The notes under the pieces are model-generated. The model did no database searches. It saw only the letters and a list, made by a program, of their open reading frames with translations, and was not told the DNA's origin. A stretch of DNA of 32,520 bases from Candidatus Izemoplasma sp. (GTDB lineage: Bacteria > Bacillota_I > Bacilli_A > Izemoplasmatales > Izemoplasmataceae), in assembly GCA_007117625.1 (NCBI GenBank), contig SKGE01000071.1, forward strand, positions 1 through 32,520, given 5' to 3'. This document shows positions 21,082 through 30,285 of this stretch, one piece after another (positions within the stretch are counted from its first letter, which is position 1; each line of letters opens with the position of its first letter). The translations under genes and the position numbers were made by a program.

Positions 21082-23013
21082 CTATTTAATTTTGTCTCCA
21101 GGATTCAGTTTCGTTGATACCAAAACTTCTTGAGTATTTTTATTTGTTCCAGCCAATAACATTCCTTCGCTTAAAATGCCTCTAAGTTTAACGGGCTTCA
21201 AGTTTTGAACCACAATCACTTTCTTGCCAACCATATCCGCAGGTTTATAGTGTTTCGCGATTCCAGACACAATTTGACAGGTCTTACCGTGTCCTAAGTC
21301 GATTTGAGATACTAACAGTTTATCCGCATCAGGGTGTTTTTCACATGATTTCACTTGTCCAACGACAATATCACACTTAGCAAAGTCTTCGATGGTAATC
21401 ATTTTTTCTGATTCTTCCACCGATTTTTCTTCTGTCTCACCTTTGATGGCATCTTTAAGTTTCTTTAGTTCTACTTCGGTATCTAGACGTGGAAATAAAG
21501 GTGTCGGCTTTGAAACCACTGCATATTGTCTTTTCGAACCGAATGTCAAACTTTCCCAAACGGTATGTTTGTCTTCGATATTGAGTTGTTCAAACAGCTC
21601 TGGAATGGCATTTAATAAGATTGGTTTTAGTAATATTCCGATGTGTCTTAATGATTCCGCAAGATGATACATGACTTTTTCTAACACATCTTGTTTTTCA
21701 GGGTCTTTCGCTAAAACCCAAGGCATGGTTTCGTCGATGTACTTGTTTGTTCTGGATATAAGCCTCCAAACTTCTTGGAGTGCTTGAGCAACTTTTAAGG
21801 TATTCATGTTTTCTTTGTATGAAACGATAACTTCTTCAATGGTGTTTTGTAAGTCTTTGTCTATATCGTCTAAAGTCTCATCTTGGTAACTAATTTTGCC
21901 ATCGAAGTATTTATTAATCATCGACACCGTACGGTTGAGAAGGTTTCCAAAGTCGTTTGCCAAATCAAAATTGATGCGATCGACAAATGATTCTGGTGTA
22001 AAGACTCCATCTCCCCCATAAGGTAGTTCTCTTAACAAAAAGTAGCGCAACTCATCTAAGCCGTAATACTTCAAAATCGTGTCCGGGTAAATGACTCCGC
22101 CTTTTGATTTGCTCATTTTTCCTTCTCGCATCATGTAGAATCCGTGAGCGTGGAGTTTGAAAGTCACTGGAACATCCAGTGCCATTAGCATGATGGGCCA
22201 GTAAATGGCATGGAATCTTAAGATATCTTTTCCAACTACGTGTACGACTTCTTCGCCTTTCCAGTACTTTTCAAACAAACGATTTTGGTCTGTGCCATAG
22301 CCTAATGCACTTATATAGTTCGATAAGGCATCAATCCACACATATACCACATGCTTTGGATTGGATACGACTTTGATCCCCCAATCAAATGTTGTACGTG
22401 AAACACTTAGGTCGTTTAATCCCTGTTTAATGAAAGCGACAACTTCATTTTTTCGTGTCTCAGGAGTGATAAAATCAGGGTTGTTTTCAATAAATTGAAG
22501 CAGTTTTTTCTGGTACTTACCTAGTTTGAAAAAGTAACTTTCTTCTTCTAACTGAGTTGTTTCACGACCACAATCTGGACAAGTATGGTTTTCTTCGAGT
22601 TGCGTTTCTGTGTAAAACGATTCACATGGCATACAGTAATACCCTTTATAGGTTCCTAAGTAGATGTCCCCTTGATCCAAAAGTTGTTCAAATATCTTTT
22701 GGACAACTGTCTTGTGTCTTTTTTCTGTGGTACGGATAAAGTCATCGTAAGAAATACGGAGTTTATCCCATAGGTTTTTGGTTTCTTCTGCGATTTCATT
22801 TACATGCTCGATAGCCGGGATGTTTCTTTCGTTTGCAACGGTCTCGATTTTTTTCCCATGCTCATCCATCCCTGTTAGGTAATACGTATCAAAACCACGT
22901 TCTTGTTTATAGCGTTTTAAGGTGTCGCATAAAACCGTGGTATAGGTGTTCCCAATATGAAGTTTTCCACTCGGGTAATAGATCGGTGTTGTGATGTAAA
23001 ATGATTTTGCCAT
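21082..23013 (-). CDS. metG: Methionyl-tRNA synthetase with C-terminal tRNA-binding domain
   Basis: ORF to 23022; likely start MAKSFYITTPIYYPSGKLHIGNTYTT at 23013; CMPC...CPDC zinc site; KMSKSKG; C-terminal EMAP/Trbp-like domain. Confidence 0.97.
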   Translation of the reverse strand: MAKSFYITTPIYYPSGKLHIGNTYTTVLCDTLKRYKQERGFDTYYLTGMDEHGKKIETVANERNIPAIEHVNEIAEETKNLWDKLRISYDDFIRTTEKRHKTVVQKIFEQLLDQGDIYLGTYKGYYCMPCESFYTETQLEENHTCPDCGRETTQLEEESYFFKLGKYQKKLLQFIENNPDFITPETRKNEVVAFIKQGLNDLSVSRTTFDWGIKVVSNPKHVVYVWIDALSNYISALGYGTDQNRLFEKYWKGEEVVHVVGKDILRFHAIYWPIMLMALDVPVTFKLHAHGFYMMREGKMSKSKGGVIYPDTILKYYGLDELRYFLLRELPYGGDGVFTPESFVDRINFDLANDFGNLLNRTVSMINKYFDGKISYQDETLDDIDKDLQNTIEEVIVSYKENMNTLKVAQALQEVWRLISRTNKYIDETMPWVLAKDPEKQDVLEKVMYHLAESLRHIGILLKPILLNAIPELFEQLNIEDKHTVWESLTFGSKRQYAVVSKPTPLFPRLDTEVELKKLKDAIKGETEEKSVEESEKMITIEDFAKCDIVVGQVKSCEKHPDADKLLVSQIDLGHGKTCQIVSGIAKHYKPADMVGKKVIVVQNLKPVKLRGILSEGMLLAGTNKNTQEVLVSTKLNPGDKIK

Positions 23014-23018
23014 CACAA

Positions 23019-23882
23019 TCACTCCTTTCCTTCTTGTGTTTTTTTATACGTTTGATATGCCATATAGGCATCATTTTTAGGTATTTTTCTAACTTTTGCG
23101 GCGGTTTTGATGGCATCCATTTCTTTGTAGCCATCCGATATCATGAGTTGAATATGTTCGATAATATCTGCGCTTGAAATTGTATTTACGGGGGACGCGC
23201 CCTCGATGATGATGACTATTTCTCCTTTGAGTTGTGGAAGTTCGTGATAGTCTTTCAAGGCGAGACGGTAAATTGTCTCATAGCGTTTTGTGAGTTCTCT
23301 TGCCAATGCTATTTTTCGGTTGCCCATGACGTTGTACAGTTCTTTTAAAGTATCTTGTATGCGATGTGGTGCCTCGTATAATACTAGTGTTTCTGGGTAG
23401 TTTTGTATACGTTCAAGGCTTTTTTTCTTCTGCGCTTTCTTCGGTGGTAAAAACCCTATAAAAACAAACGGTTGTACACTTAATCCAGAAGTGATGAGCG
23501 CAGGTAACATCGCCGTAGCTCCCGGTAAAGCAATAACAGTTATCGAGGCTTCTGTAAGTGCTTGTACAAGTGTTTCTCCTGGGTCACTCATTAGTGGTGT
23601 TCCTGCATCGCTAATAAGCGCTACAGATTTTCCGGACTCAACGGTTTGAATAATTTGCTCGACTCTGCTGGATTCATTATGTTCGTGTAAACTGATCATC
23701 GAGGTTTCAATCTCGTAATGTTTTAATAGATTGCCGCTGTGACGGGTGTCTTCAGCATAGATGACTGAGACTTCTTTTAATATCTTAACGGCTCGATATG
23801 TCATGTCTTCAATATTTCCAATCGGTGTCGGTACGAGATACACAGCTGGGTGATTATCTTCATAGCTTTTTTGTACGTTCAA
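23019..23882 (-). CDS. rsmI: 16S rRNA 2'-O-ribose C1402 methyltransferase RsmI (probable TTG start)
   Basis: YLVPTPIGNIEDMTYRAVKILKEVSVIYAEDTRHS, SDAGTPLMSDPG; ORF extends to 23945 but AAAGGGTG + TTG AAC GTA at 23882 just after the upstream stop is a better start. Confidence 0.93.
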   Translation of the reverse strand: MNVQKSYEDNHPAVYLVPTPIGNIEDMTYRAVKILKEVSVIYAEDTRHSGNLLKHYEIETSMISLHEHNESSRVEQIIQTVESGKSVALISDAGTPLMSDPGETLVQALTEASITVIALPGATAMLPALITSGLSVQPFVFIGFLPPKKAQKKKSLERIQNYPETLVLYEAPHRIQDTLKELYNVMGNRKIALARELTKRYETIYRLALKDYHELPQLKGEIVIIIEGASPVNTISSADIIEHIQLMISDGYKEMDAIKTAAKVRKIPKNDAYMAYQTYKKTQEGKE

Positions 23883-23886
23883 AGCA

Positions 23887-24657
23887 TCACACCCTTTCGT
23901 TATTAAAAATAGCTTTTGCTTCTTTGCTATAGTCATTGTTTTCATGAACGAATAGAGGCGGCAATACTTTTAGGCCTGTATTGCCATGTTTTTTACAATC
24001 TATTAAAATCATCATCGCATCCTCATGTGGTCTTGGGTGTACGTATCTTAACCTCTTAATGGTAAGGTGGTTTGCGCTAAGATGAAAAATAATTTCACTT
24101 AAACGTTCCGGACGGTGCACCATGGTAAAACGACCATTATCTATTAATAGTTTTGATGCGGTTTCGATAACTTCTTTTAGTTTTATTTTAAGTTCATGTC
24201 TGGCAATTGTCTTGTACTGATTTTTGTTAATGTTTGAGTTTTCTTGATATTTAAAAAATGGTGGATTACAAACAATTAAATCAAATGATTTTTTATCAAA
24301 TCGAGTGGTTAAATTTTTAATATCGTCTTGAATAATGGTTATTTGATGGTTGAGGTTGTTTAAGTCAATATTTCTTTTAGCAATGTCAAAGACCTCATCT
24401 TGAAGTTCAACGCCAATGATTGTGGCTTTGGTTTTCTGACTTAACATAAGTGGTACAGGAGCAAATCCGGTCCCTAAATCTAAGATGCGTTTGGTATGGT
24501 GATTGGCTGGTGCAAAATACGCAAGCAATGTAGAGTCTAATGAGAAGTTAAACATCTTTGGGTTTTGGATGATTTTCATGTTTTTGAAGCCTAGCAAATC
24601 ATTTAAAACCTCATCATTTTTAAGTTTTGTCATTGTTACCATTTGTGTTTTTATCAT
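23887..24657 (-). CDS. tRNA1(Val) (adenine-N6)-methyltransferase family (TrmN6/YabB-like)
   Basis: 256 aa; ILDLGTGFAPVPLMLSQK, FDLIVCNPPFFK (NPPF/Y motif); ricT-trmN6-rsmI order as in Bacilli. Confidence 0.9.
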   Translation of the reverse strand: MIKTQMVTMTKLKNDEVLNDLLGFKNMKIIQNPKMFNFSLDSTLLAYFAPANHHTKRILDLGTGFAPVPLMLSQKTKATIIGVELQDEVFDIAKRNIDLNNLNHQITIIQDDIKNLTTRFDKKSFDLIVCNPPFFKYQENSNINKNQYKTIARHELKIKLKEVIETASKLLIDNGRFTMVHRPERLSEIIFHLSANHLTIKRLRYVHPRPHEDAMMILIDCKKHGNTGLKVLPPLFVHENNDYSKEAKAIFNNERV

Positions 24658-25462
24658 ATTCGAATATTTTTTGAATATCTTTAAGTTCGTAGTTTTTTAT
24701 AACATCTTCTTTGCAAAGTGCTTTTACAGATTGGTTGATAATATTAGAGGTTAACACCTTACACATACCATCTTCTGTTTTAATTTGTGATCCGATTTTT
24801 GGCATTTGTGTTCGGAATTCATGGTACGTATCATCCTCATATCGAATACAGCAAAGAAGTTTTCCACAAAGTCCTGAAATATTCGACGGATTCAAGGATA
24901 AGTTTTGATTTTTAGCCATTTTTATTGAGACGGTTTCAAACTCTCCTAAAAACGTATTGCAGCAGAGTAAATAACCACATGGGCCGATACCGCCAAGAAA
25001 TTTTGCGCCATCTCTTGCGCCGACTTGTCTGAGTTCGATGCGTACTTTGAACTCGTTGGCCAAATCTTTAACAAGGTCACGGAAGTCGATACGTCCCTCA
25101 GCATTAAAGTAAATGATTAATTTACTGTGGTCGAGTGTATATTCAGCACTTAATAGTTTCATTTCTAGTTTATGTTTTTTGACATAGCTAGCACATGAAG
25201 CTATGACTTGAGGAATCTTATCTTGATTCGCTTTTTCATTCTTAATATCTTTTTCTGAGGCTTTTCGGATGATTGGTTTTAAAGATGAGATTAACTCTTC
25301 TTCTTCAATGGTTTTAACACCTTCAATAACTTGGCCAAGTTCTAGACCTCTTACGGTTTCTACCACAACAAAATCCCCAACATTGCATTGATGATTTTGG
25401 GGATCAAAATAATATTTTTTACCGGCTTCTTTAAACCGGATACCAACGACATTACTCTTCAC
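24620..25462 (-). CDS. ricT: PSP1/RicT (YaaT) family protein
   Basis: 280 aa; VVGIRFKEAGKKYYFDP, RTEL-like RIELRQVGARDGAKFLGGIGPCGYLLCCNTFL cysteine motif, LCGKLLCCIRYE. Confidence 0.92.
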   Translation of the reverse strand: MKSNVVGIRFKEAGKKYYFDPQNHQCNVGDFVVVETVRGLELGQVIEGVKTIEEEELISSLKPIIRKASEKDIKNEKANQDKIPQVIASCASYVKKHKLEMKLLSAEYTLDHSKLIIYFNAEGRIDFRDLVKDLANEFKVRIELRQVGARDGAKFLGGIGPCGYLLCCNTFLGEFETVSIKMAKNQNLSLNPSNISGLCGKLLCCIRYEDDTYHEFRTQMPKIGSQIKTEDGMCKVLTSNIINQSVKALCKEDVIKNYELKDIQKIFEYDKNTNGNNDKT

Positions 25463-26447
25463 TTTCGTTCCTTCTTTCTAGTAGTATCATCAAATTATCA
25501 AAAGCCAATCGTGCGTTGATGTAATTGTTTAAACGCTCTTTGAGGTCTAGCATATACTCTAGTTCCTCTAATAATTGTGGTTTTGATTTTAATGATAGCA
25601 GCGTCTCAATTGTGTCTTTTTGAGCTTTAAAGCGCTGTTTTTGATAATGCTTCATTTTACCATAAATCAGATCTTTTTGGTAGTATATCATGATATCTAA
25701 CAACAGCTGATAGTCCTCTGTCGTTTTAATGACCCCATAGATTTCTTTATCAAACATTAATACTAATGAGTCTTTTGATGCGATAGCTTGATATATGTTG
25801 TACGTGATGTCTAATACATCGTAAATATTTTCTTGACTTAAAAACCGTTCGGCGGCGATGGTCGTTTGATGCATTGATGCTGCAATGCTTGCGATATCTG
25901 GTTCAAACCCTTGTTCGATGAGTTCATCATAGATAATTTTTTCTGAAAGTGTGTGAAAGTGTAATTTTTGACTGCGAGACCGAATCGTAGGGAGGAGTTT
26001 ACTGCTGTTTGTCGTTAGTAAAAGGGCATATATGTTTGGGTGCGGTTCTTCTAAAAATTTCAATAAAGCATTTGATGCGTGAGCATTCATAGTTTCTGCG
26101 TTGTCGATGATGTAAATTTTAGCTCCATCTTCAAGTGCTGTTTTATTGAACTCTACTTGCAGTGATTTGATGGCATCTTTAGTAATTGTGTTTCTCACTG
26201 GTTTTACGACATAAACATTGGAGTGTGTGAGATTTTCAACACGTTTACAAGTGTTGCATTCTCCACAGGGTTTTTCGTCTTGTGAAGTACATAAAAGCAT
26301 CGCTGCAAAAAAAAGTGCAGTGTCAAATTTCTTTGTTCCTGCCTCTCCTTCAAAAATATATGCATGAGCTAATCTCGATTTTTTATAGCTGTTATAAAGG
26401 ATTTTTAGGTTCTCAGGTTGGGCACTTTTCAATACTTCTAATTGCAT
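25452..26447 (-). CDS. holB: DNA polymerase III subunit delta'
   Basis: HAYIFEGEAGTKKFDTALFFA, zinc module CGECNTCKRV, IIDNAETMNAHASNALLKFLEEPHPNIYALLLTT. Confidence 0.95.
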   Translation of the reverse strand: MQLEVLKSAQPENLKILYNSYKKSRLAHAYIFEGEAGTKKFDTALFFAAMLLCTSQDEKPCGECNTCKRVENLTHSNVYVVKPVRNTITKDAIKSLQVEFNKTALEDGAKIYIIDNAETMNAHASNALLKFLEEPHPNIYALLLTTNSSKLLPTIRSRSQKLHFHTLSEKIIYDELIEQGFEPDIASIAASMHQTTIAAERFLSQENIYDVLDITYNIYQAIASKDSLVLMFDKEIYGVIKTTEDYQLLLDIMIYYQKDLIYGKMKHYQKQRFKAQKDTIETLLSLKSKPQLLEELEYMLDLKERLNNYINARLAFDNLMILLERRNESEE

Positions 26448-26462
26448 AGATATCAACACCTT

Positions 26463-27083
26463 TTAAATTATATCACGAATCAAACTTAATGCTTCTTCAA
26501 TCACTTTTTCAAGCGGTTTTGTGCCATCAATGACCTTTATACGCTCTGGATATTTCTGAATTAACTGTTGGTAACCTTGGTAAACTTTTTGATGGAAGTC
26601 GATGGTTTCTAAATCAAGTCGATCTACGGTTCTTCCGTTTGAAAATACACGATTTAATCCAATCTCTGGTGGTACATCTATAAAAATCGTTAAATCTGGC
26701 AAGCATGTATCAATTGCAAACAAGTTTAAGTTAAATATCTCATCCAATCCTAAATCTCTACCAAATCCTTGATAAGCTAAACTCGAATCAACGAAACGAT
26801 CACAAATAACATGTTTGTTCGCAGTTAGAGCTGGCAGAACTACTTCAACGATATGCTGTCTTCTTGAAGCAGCGTAAAGGAGGGCTTCGGTACGGGCGTC
26901 CATCTCTTTATTGTCTACATCGAGGATGATTTCACGAATCGATTCACTGATTCTTACGCCACCTGGTTCTCTTGAGACAATCGTATCTATATTATTTTGT
27001 TTTAAGACTTCTAAAACAGCTTTTATCACTGAAGTTTTCCCGGATCCTTCAGGACCTTCAAATGTTATAAATTTACCTTTCAT
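26463..27083 (-). CDS. tmk: Thymidylate kinase
   Basis: 206 aa; KFITFEGPEGSGKTSVI, SREPGGVRISESIREIIL, CDRFVDSSLAYQG. Confidence 0.98.
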   Translation of the reverse strand: MKGKFITFEGPEGSGKTSVIKAVLEVLKQNNIDTIVSREPGGVRISESIREIILDVDNKEMDARTEALLYAASRRQHIVEVVLPALTANKHVICDRFVDSSLAYQGFGRDLGLDEIFNLNLFAIDTCLPDLTIFIDVPPEIGLNRVFSNGRTVDRLDLETIDFHQKVYQGYQQLIQKYPERIKVIDGTKPLEKVIEEALSLIRDII

Positions 27084-27109
27084 GCAGTTTCACTCCTTTA
27101 CTCTTTCAT

Positions 27110-27140
27110 ATATTATCGCACATTTATCAGCTTTTTTAAA
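27110..27140 (-). promoter_or_regulatory. Candidate extended -10 promoter for tmk
   Basis: Minus strand TTTAAA-17-GATAAT with upstream TGn (TGCGATAAT) a short distance upstream of the tmk AAGGAG RBS. Confidence 0.5.
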
Positions 27141-27168
27141 TATCAATTTCAGAATGATTTTGTTATCA

Positions 27169-27189
27169 GGATAGAATATGAATCTATCC
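27169..27189. repeat. Short perfect inverted repeat
   Basis: GGATAGA-ATATGAA-TCTATCC in the truA/tmk gap. Confidence 0.55.
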
Positions 27190-27427
27190 ATAAAGGTACC
27201 GATGTTTATGTCAATAAGCGCTAATATGCTATCGTATAGATATGTCCTACATACTCTCTAAAAAACGATAAACTGATGTCGCGAAGATACTTAGTTGTCG
27301 CTTTAACGAGATTGTATATACGTTGCTATGGTTGATTCATTCAGGATATCAGTCTCTGTGATAGGAATTTCCTGAGAAGATGTTTACGAAAGGATTTATT
27401 AAGACAACGCACCTGAAGTACCTATAT

Positions 27428-27455
27428 AAAATGCCAACACATAGGTTGACATTTT
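27428..27455 (-). terminator. Terminator at the 3' end of truA
   Basis: Minus strand AAAATGTCAAC-CTATGT-GTTGGCATTTT (11 bp, one G-U). Confidence 0.75.
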
Positions 27456-28454
27456 TTAATAGTCTATTTTTGCAAGATATAATCCTTCTGCAGGGGCAAG
27501 ATATTTAGGTATTTGTTGATGGGGATTTTTGAGCGCGCTTGGTATGGTATCGATGTTTGACTTTAAACTATTTAAAACATGACCAACAATCATCCTTACC
27601 ATATGTCTTAAGAAGCCATTTCCTCGCAATTCGATAATCGTTGTTTTCTCGTCAGAAACGCCAACAGCGTTATATATCGTGCGAGTCGTATTTTTGTTTT
27701 CTGATTTTGCGAAGTTCGCAAAGTCATGGTTTCCTATAAAATGGGTTAATCTCATGTTTAATGCGACCAAATCAAACGATTCATGATAGACACTATATTG
27801 ACTTTTAAAAGGATCCTTATAGTGATGGAACTTATATTGATATGTTTTCGATAATGTGTCATACCGCGAATGGAAAACACATGGAACTTCTTTGACAGCA
27901 AACACGTGGATACTCTCTGGTAACATTTTATTAAGCAGAGATTTGATTTTGAGCGGTACAAGTGTTTTCGGACAATCAAAATGAAACACTTGATGCTTTG
28001 CATGAACGCCCGCGTCAGTTCTTGATGCAGGGTGGATGGTTATAGCTGATTTATATATGTGTTTTAAGACGCTTTCAACTTCATTTTGGATAGTCTTTTT
28101 ATGCGGTTGTCTTTGAAATCCAAGGTAGTTTGAACCGTCGTAACTAATATCACACCGAACACGCATCATATGGTCTTGCACGGATGCAATATAAATATTT
28201 TGGATTTTTAAGGCGTTGTGTTTAACTTTCATTAAAACTTTTTCTGATGCAAAAGATGCTTCTATGATGATATAGCTGAGATACGTATAGGCTTTAATCA
28301 AATCAAACGTTTCTTTTTCAAATAAACGTTTGCCAGTGTTATAATCCAATAAGTTCTCTTTATGGGGATGCTTTATCAAGATATTTTGAGAGAAGTATTC
28401 ACTTAATTTTGTGGCGTCTTGTGAATCAATAATAGCTTGAATGGTTTCTAACAT
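27456..28454 (-). CDS. truA: tRNA pseudouridine synthase A with ~95-aa N-terminal extension
   Basis: Start ATG 28454 overlaps ecfT TAA (TAATG); TruA core MRVRCDISYDGSNYLGFQRQP...SRTDAGVHAKHQVFHF...GNGFLRHMVRMIVG; the listed ORF start (28580) lies inside ecfT. Confidence 0.95.
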   Translation of the reverse strand: MLETIQAIIDSQDATKLSEYFSQNILIKHPHKENLLDYNTGKRLFEKETFDLIKAYTYLSYIIIEASFASEKVLMKVKHNALKIQNIYIASVQDHMMRVRCDISYDGSNYLGFQRQPHKKTIQNEVESVLKHIYKSAITIHPASRTDAGVHAKHQVFHFDCPKTLVPLKIKSLLNKMLPESIHVFAVKEVPCVFHSRYDTLSKTYQYKFHHYKDPFKSQYSVYHESFDLVALNMRLTHFIGNHDFANFAKSENKNTTRTIYNAVGVSDEKTTIIELRGNGFLRHMVRMIVGHVLNSLKSNIDTIPSALKNPHQQIPKYLAPAEGLYLAKIDY

Positions 28455-29425
28455 TATACCACCACGCGTACGGTGATACTTCCGATGAGGATGATGAGAC
28501 TGACGACTAGTGCTACCGTATCTAATCGATTCCAAAAAAGCTGATGCAAACGGGTTCTTGTTGCTCCAGGAATAAAGCATCTCGCTTCCATAGCATTGGC
28601 GAGTTCATCACTTCTTTTGAAGGAAATAATAAACATTGGCACTAGCAGAGATATAATTTGCATAACTTTGTCTTTAAGCTTCCCTTCAGCAAAATCGACA
28701 CCTCGACTTGCTTGTGCGAGCATAATTTTATTCGCCTCATCTAGAAGGGTTGGAATATATCTCAGACTGATTGAAATAATCATTGCAATTTCTTCGGTGT
28801 TAATCCTTAAAAATTTTAACGGTTTCATCACCGCTTCCAATCCTAAGTTAAGATCCGTCGGTTTGGTTGATAGTGTTAAAACTGTAGATAATGTAACGAT
28901 AATAATTAAACGCATCATAATAAAGAATCCAATCAATAAGGCTTCTTCGTGTATGACGAGTTGTCCTGTTGAGAATACGTTTCCTAGTGAGAGTTGATTG
29001 AGTATAATAATAACACCGACTAACATGAACGCAAAATAAAGAATTTTTGTGCGGACGTACTTTTTCGTAAAAATCCAAAATAAAACCAATACTGCGGCAG
29101 CAATAATATTTAAAAACGAATAGTTTAAATCCCAAGATTGTAGTTCCGGACCTTGTCGATTAAAAAGAATTTGGAAAACAAAAGTAAAAATGAGTAAAAA
29201 CATGAGGGGTCTTAACCCTAAATAAACACGTTTAATACTTATTTTTCCAATCAGTAGTAATAAAACTATTAAACCAATGCCGATAAACATCATTTCAAAA
29301 GCATCTCTAGGAATCATAAATACTGCAACCATTAAAACAAATAAACTAATGATTTTTGTTCGAGGATCCATTTTATACAGGAAGCTATTACCTGGTATGT
29401 ATCTACCGATGACGATATTTTTCAT
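28454..29425 (-). CDS. ecfT: Energy-coupling factor transporter transmembrane protein EcfT
   Basis: 323 aa; IGRYIPGNSFLYKMDPRTKI, SISLRYIPTLLDEANKIMLAQASRGVDF, FKRSDELANAMEARCF coupling helices. Confidence 0.96.
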   Translation of the reverse strand: MKNIVIGRYIPGNSFLYKMDPRTKIISLFVLMVAVFMIPRDAFEMMFIGIGLIVLLLLIGKISIKRVYLGLRPLMFLLIFTFVFQILFNRQGPELQSWDLNYSFLNIIAAAVLVLFWIFTKKYVRTKILYFAFMLVGVIIILNQLSLGNVFSTGQLVIHEEALLIGFFIMMRLIIIVTLSTVLTLSTKPTDLNLGLEAVMKPLKFLRINTEEIAMIISISLRYIPTLLDEANKIMLAQASRGVDFAEGKLKDKVMQIISLLVPMFIISFKRSDELANAMEARCFIPGATRTRLHQLFWNRLDTVALVVSLIILIGSITVRVVV

Positions 29426-30285
29426 GACAACACCACCTTCAGCTGCTCGAATAATTCTTGCTCATTGCGCGGTTGTGTCGGTAGTTGTATGCCCAAATCC
29501 TCTTCAAGTTTGTGAATAAGGTTTAATAAGTCTGGGACATCTAAATTCCAATTATCGATATTTTTGTTCGTGAATAGATGAATCGGATCACCATCATATA
29601 CCAAATAGCTATCACGCATCACTAAAACACGTTTGGCATACTCGTAAACAGTATTCATATCATGGGTAATAATGATAATTGTTTTATTAAGTTTTTTATG
29701 AATGTCGTAAAAAACATCGAGCAGTGCATTTCTTCCAAGTGGATCGAGTCCACTTGTTGGTTCGTCAAGTATTAAAATGTCTGGTTCCATCGCAAGAATA
29801 CCTGCGATGCTTACCCGTTTCTTTTCACCGCCTGATAAGTTAAAAGGACTGCGCTGCAAGTAACTTTCATCGAGTCCTACAACTTTAATAACTTCTTTCG
29901 CTCTTTCGATTGCAGTAGCTTCATCGACACCAAAGTTTTTCGGACCAAAAATAATATCTTTTTGTACGGTTTCTTCGAAAAGTTGATATTCAGGAAACTG
30001 AAACACTAATCCGACTTGTTGTCGAATAGGATTTAATTTGACTTTTTTCTTTTTTACATTTTCTCGGTTAATCTTTACACCAAATATGTCTACAGAACCA
30101 CTCAAAGGTGTTAAAAGCGCGTTCATGTGTTGAACAAGCGTAGTTTTCCCACTCCCTGTCTCGCCGATTAAGGTAATAAACTCTCCTGTATCTTTAATAT
30201 TCAATGTAATGTTAGAAAGCGCCAAATAAGCTTTATTATCATTCCCTTGGTACTTGAAGTCTACCTTGTTAAACTTAATTCCCAT
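29422..30285 (-). CDS. ecfA2: Energy-coupling factor transporter ATPase EcfA2
   Basis: 287 aa; Walker A GETGSGKTT, LSGGEKKRVSIAGILAM, Walker B LILDEP. Confidence 0.96.
   Translation of the reverse strand: MGIKFNKVDFKYQGNDNKAYLALSNITLNIKDTGEFITLIGETGSGKTTLVQHMNALLTPLSGSVDIFGVKINRENVKKKKVKLNPIRQQVGLVFQFPEYQLFEETVQKDIIFGPKNFGVDEATAIERAKEVIKVVGLDESYLQRSPFNLSGGEKKRVSIAGILAMEPDILILDEPTSGLDPLGRNALLDVFYDIHKKLNKTIIIITHDMNTVYEYAKRVLVMRDSYLVYDGDPIHLFTNKNIDNWNLDVPDLLNLIHKLEEDLGIQLPTQPRNEQELFEQLKVVLS

Noticed and set aside
23883-23945. Upstream extension of rsmI (MKTMTIAKKQKLFLITKGCDA)
   Set aside because: Overlaps the trmN6-like CDS; an RBS-positioned TTG at 23882 is a more plausible start.
27178-27261. 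27-aa plus-strand small ORF (MNLSIKVPMFMSISANMLSYRYVLHTL) in the truA-tmk gap
   Set aside because: Weak RBS, no family resemblance and too short to support on sequence alone.
28455-28580. Upstream extension of the truA ORF (MLYSWSNKNPFASAFLESIRYG...)
   Set aside because: Lies inside the ecfT coding sequence in another frame; the TAATG-coupled ATG at 28454 is the better start.
28600-28640. EcfT second coupling motif ARC instead of ARG (AMEARCF)
   Set aside because: G-to-C at this position seems to occur in other EcfT proteins as far as I recall; not strong enough for a separate finding.
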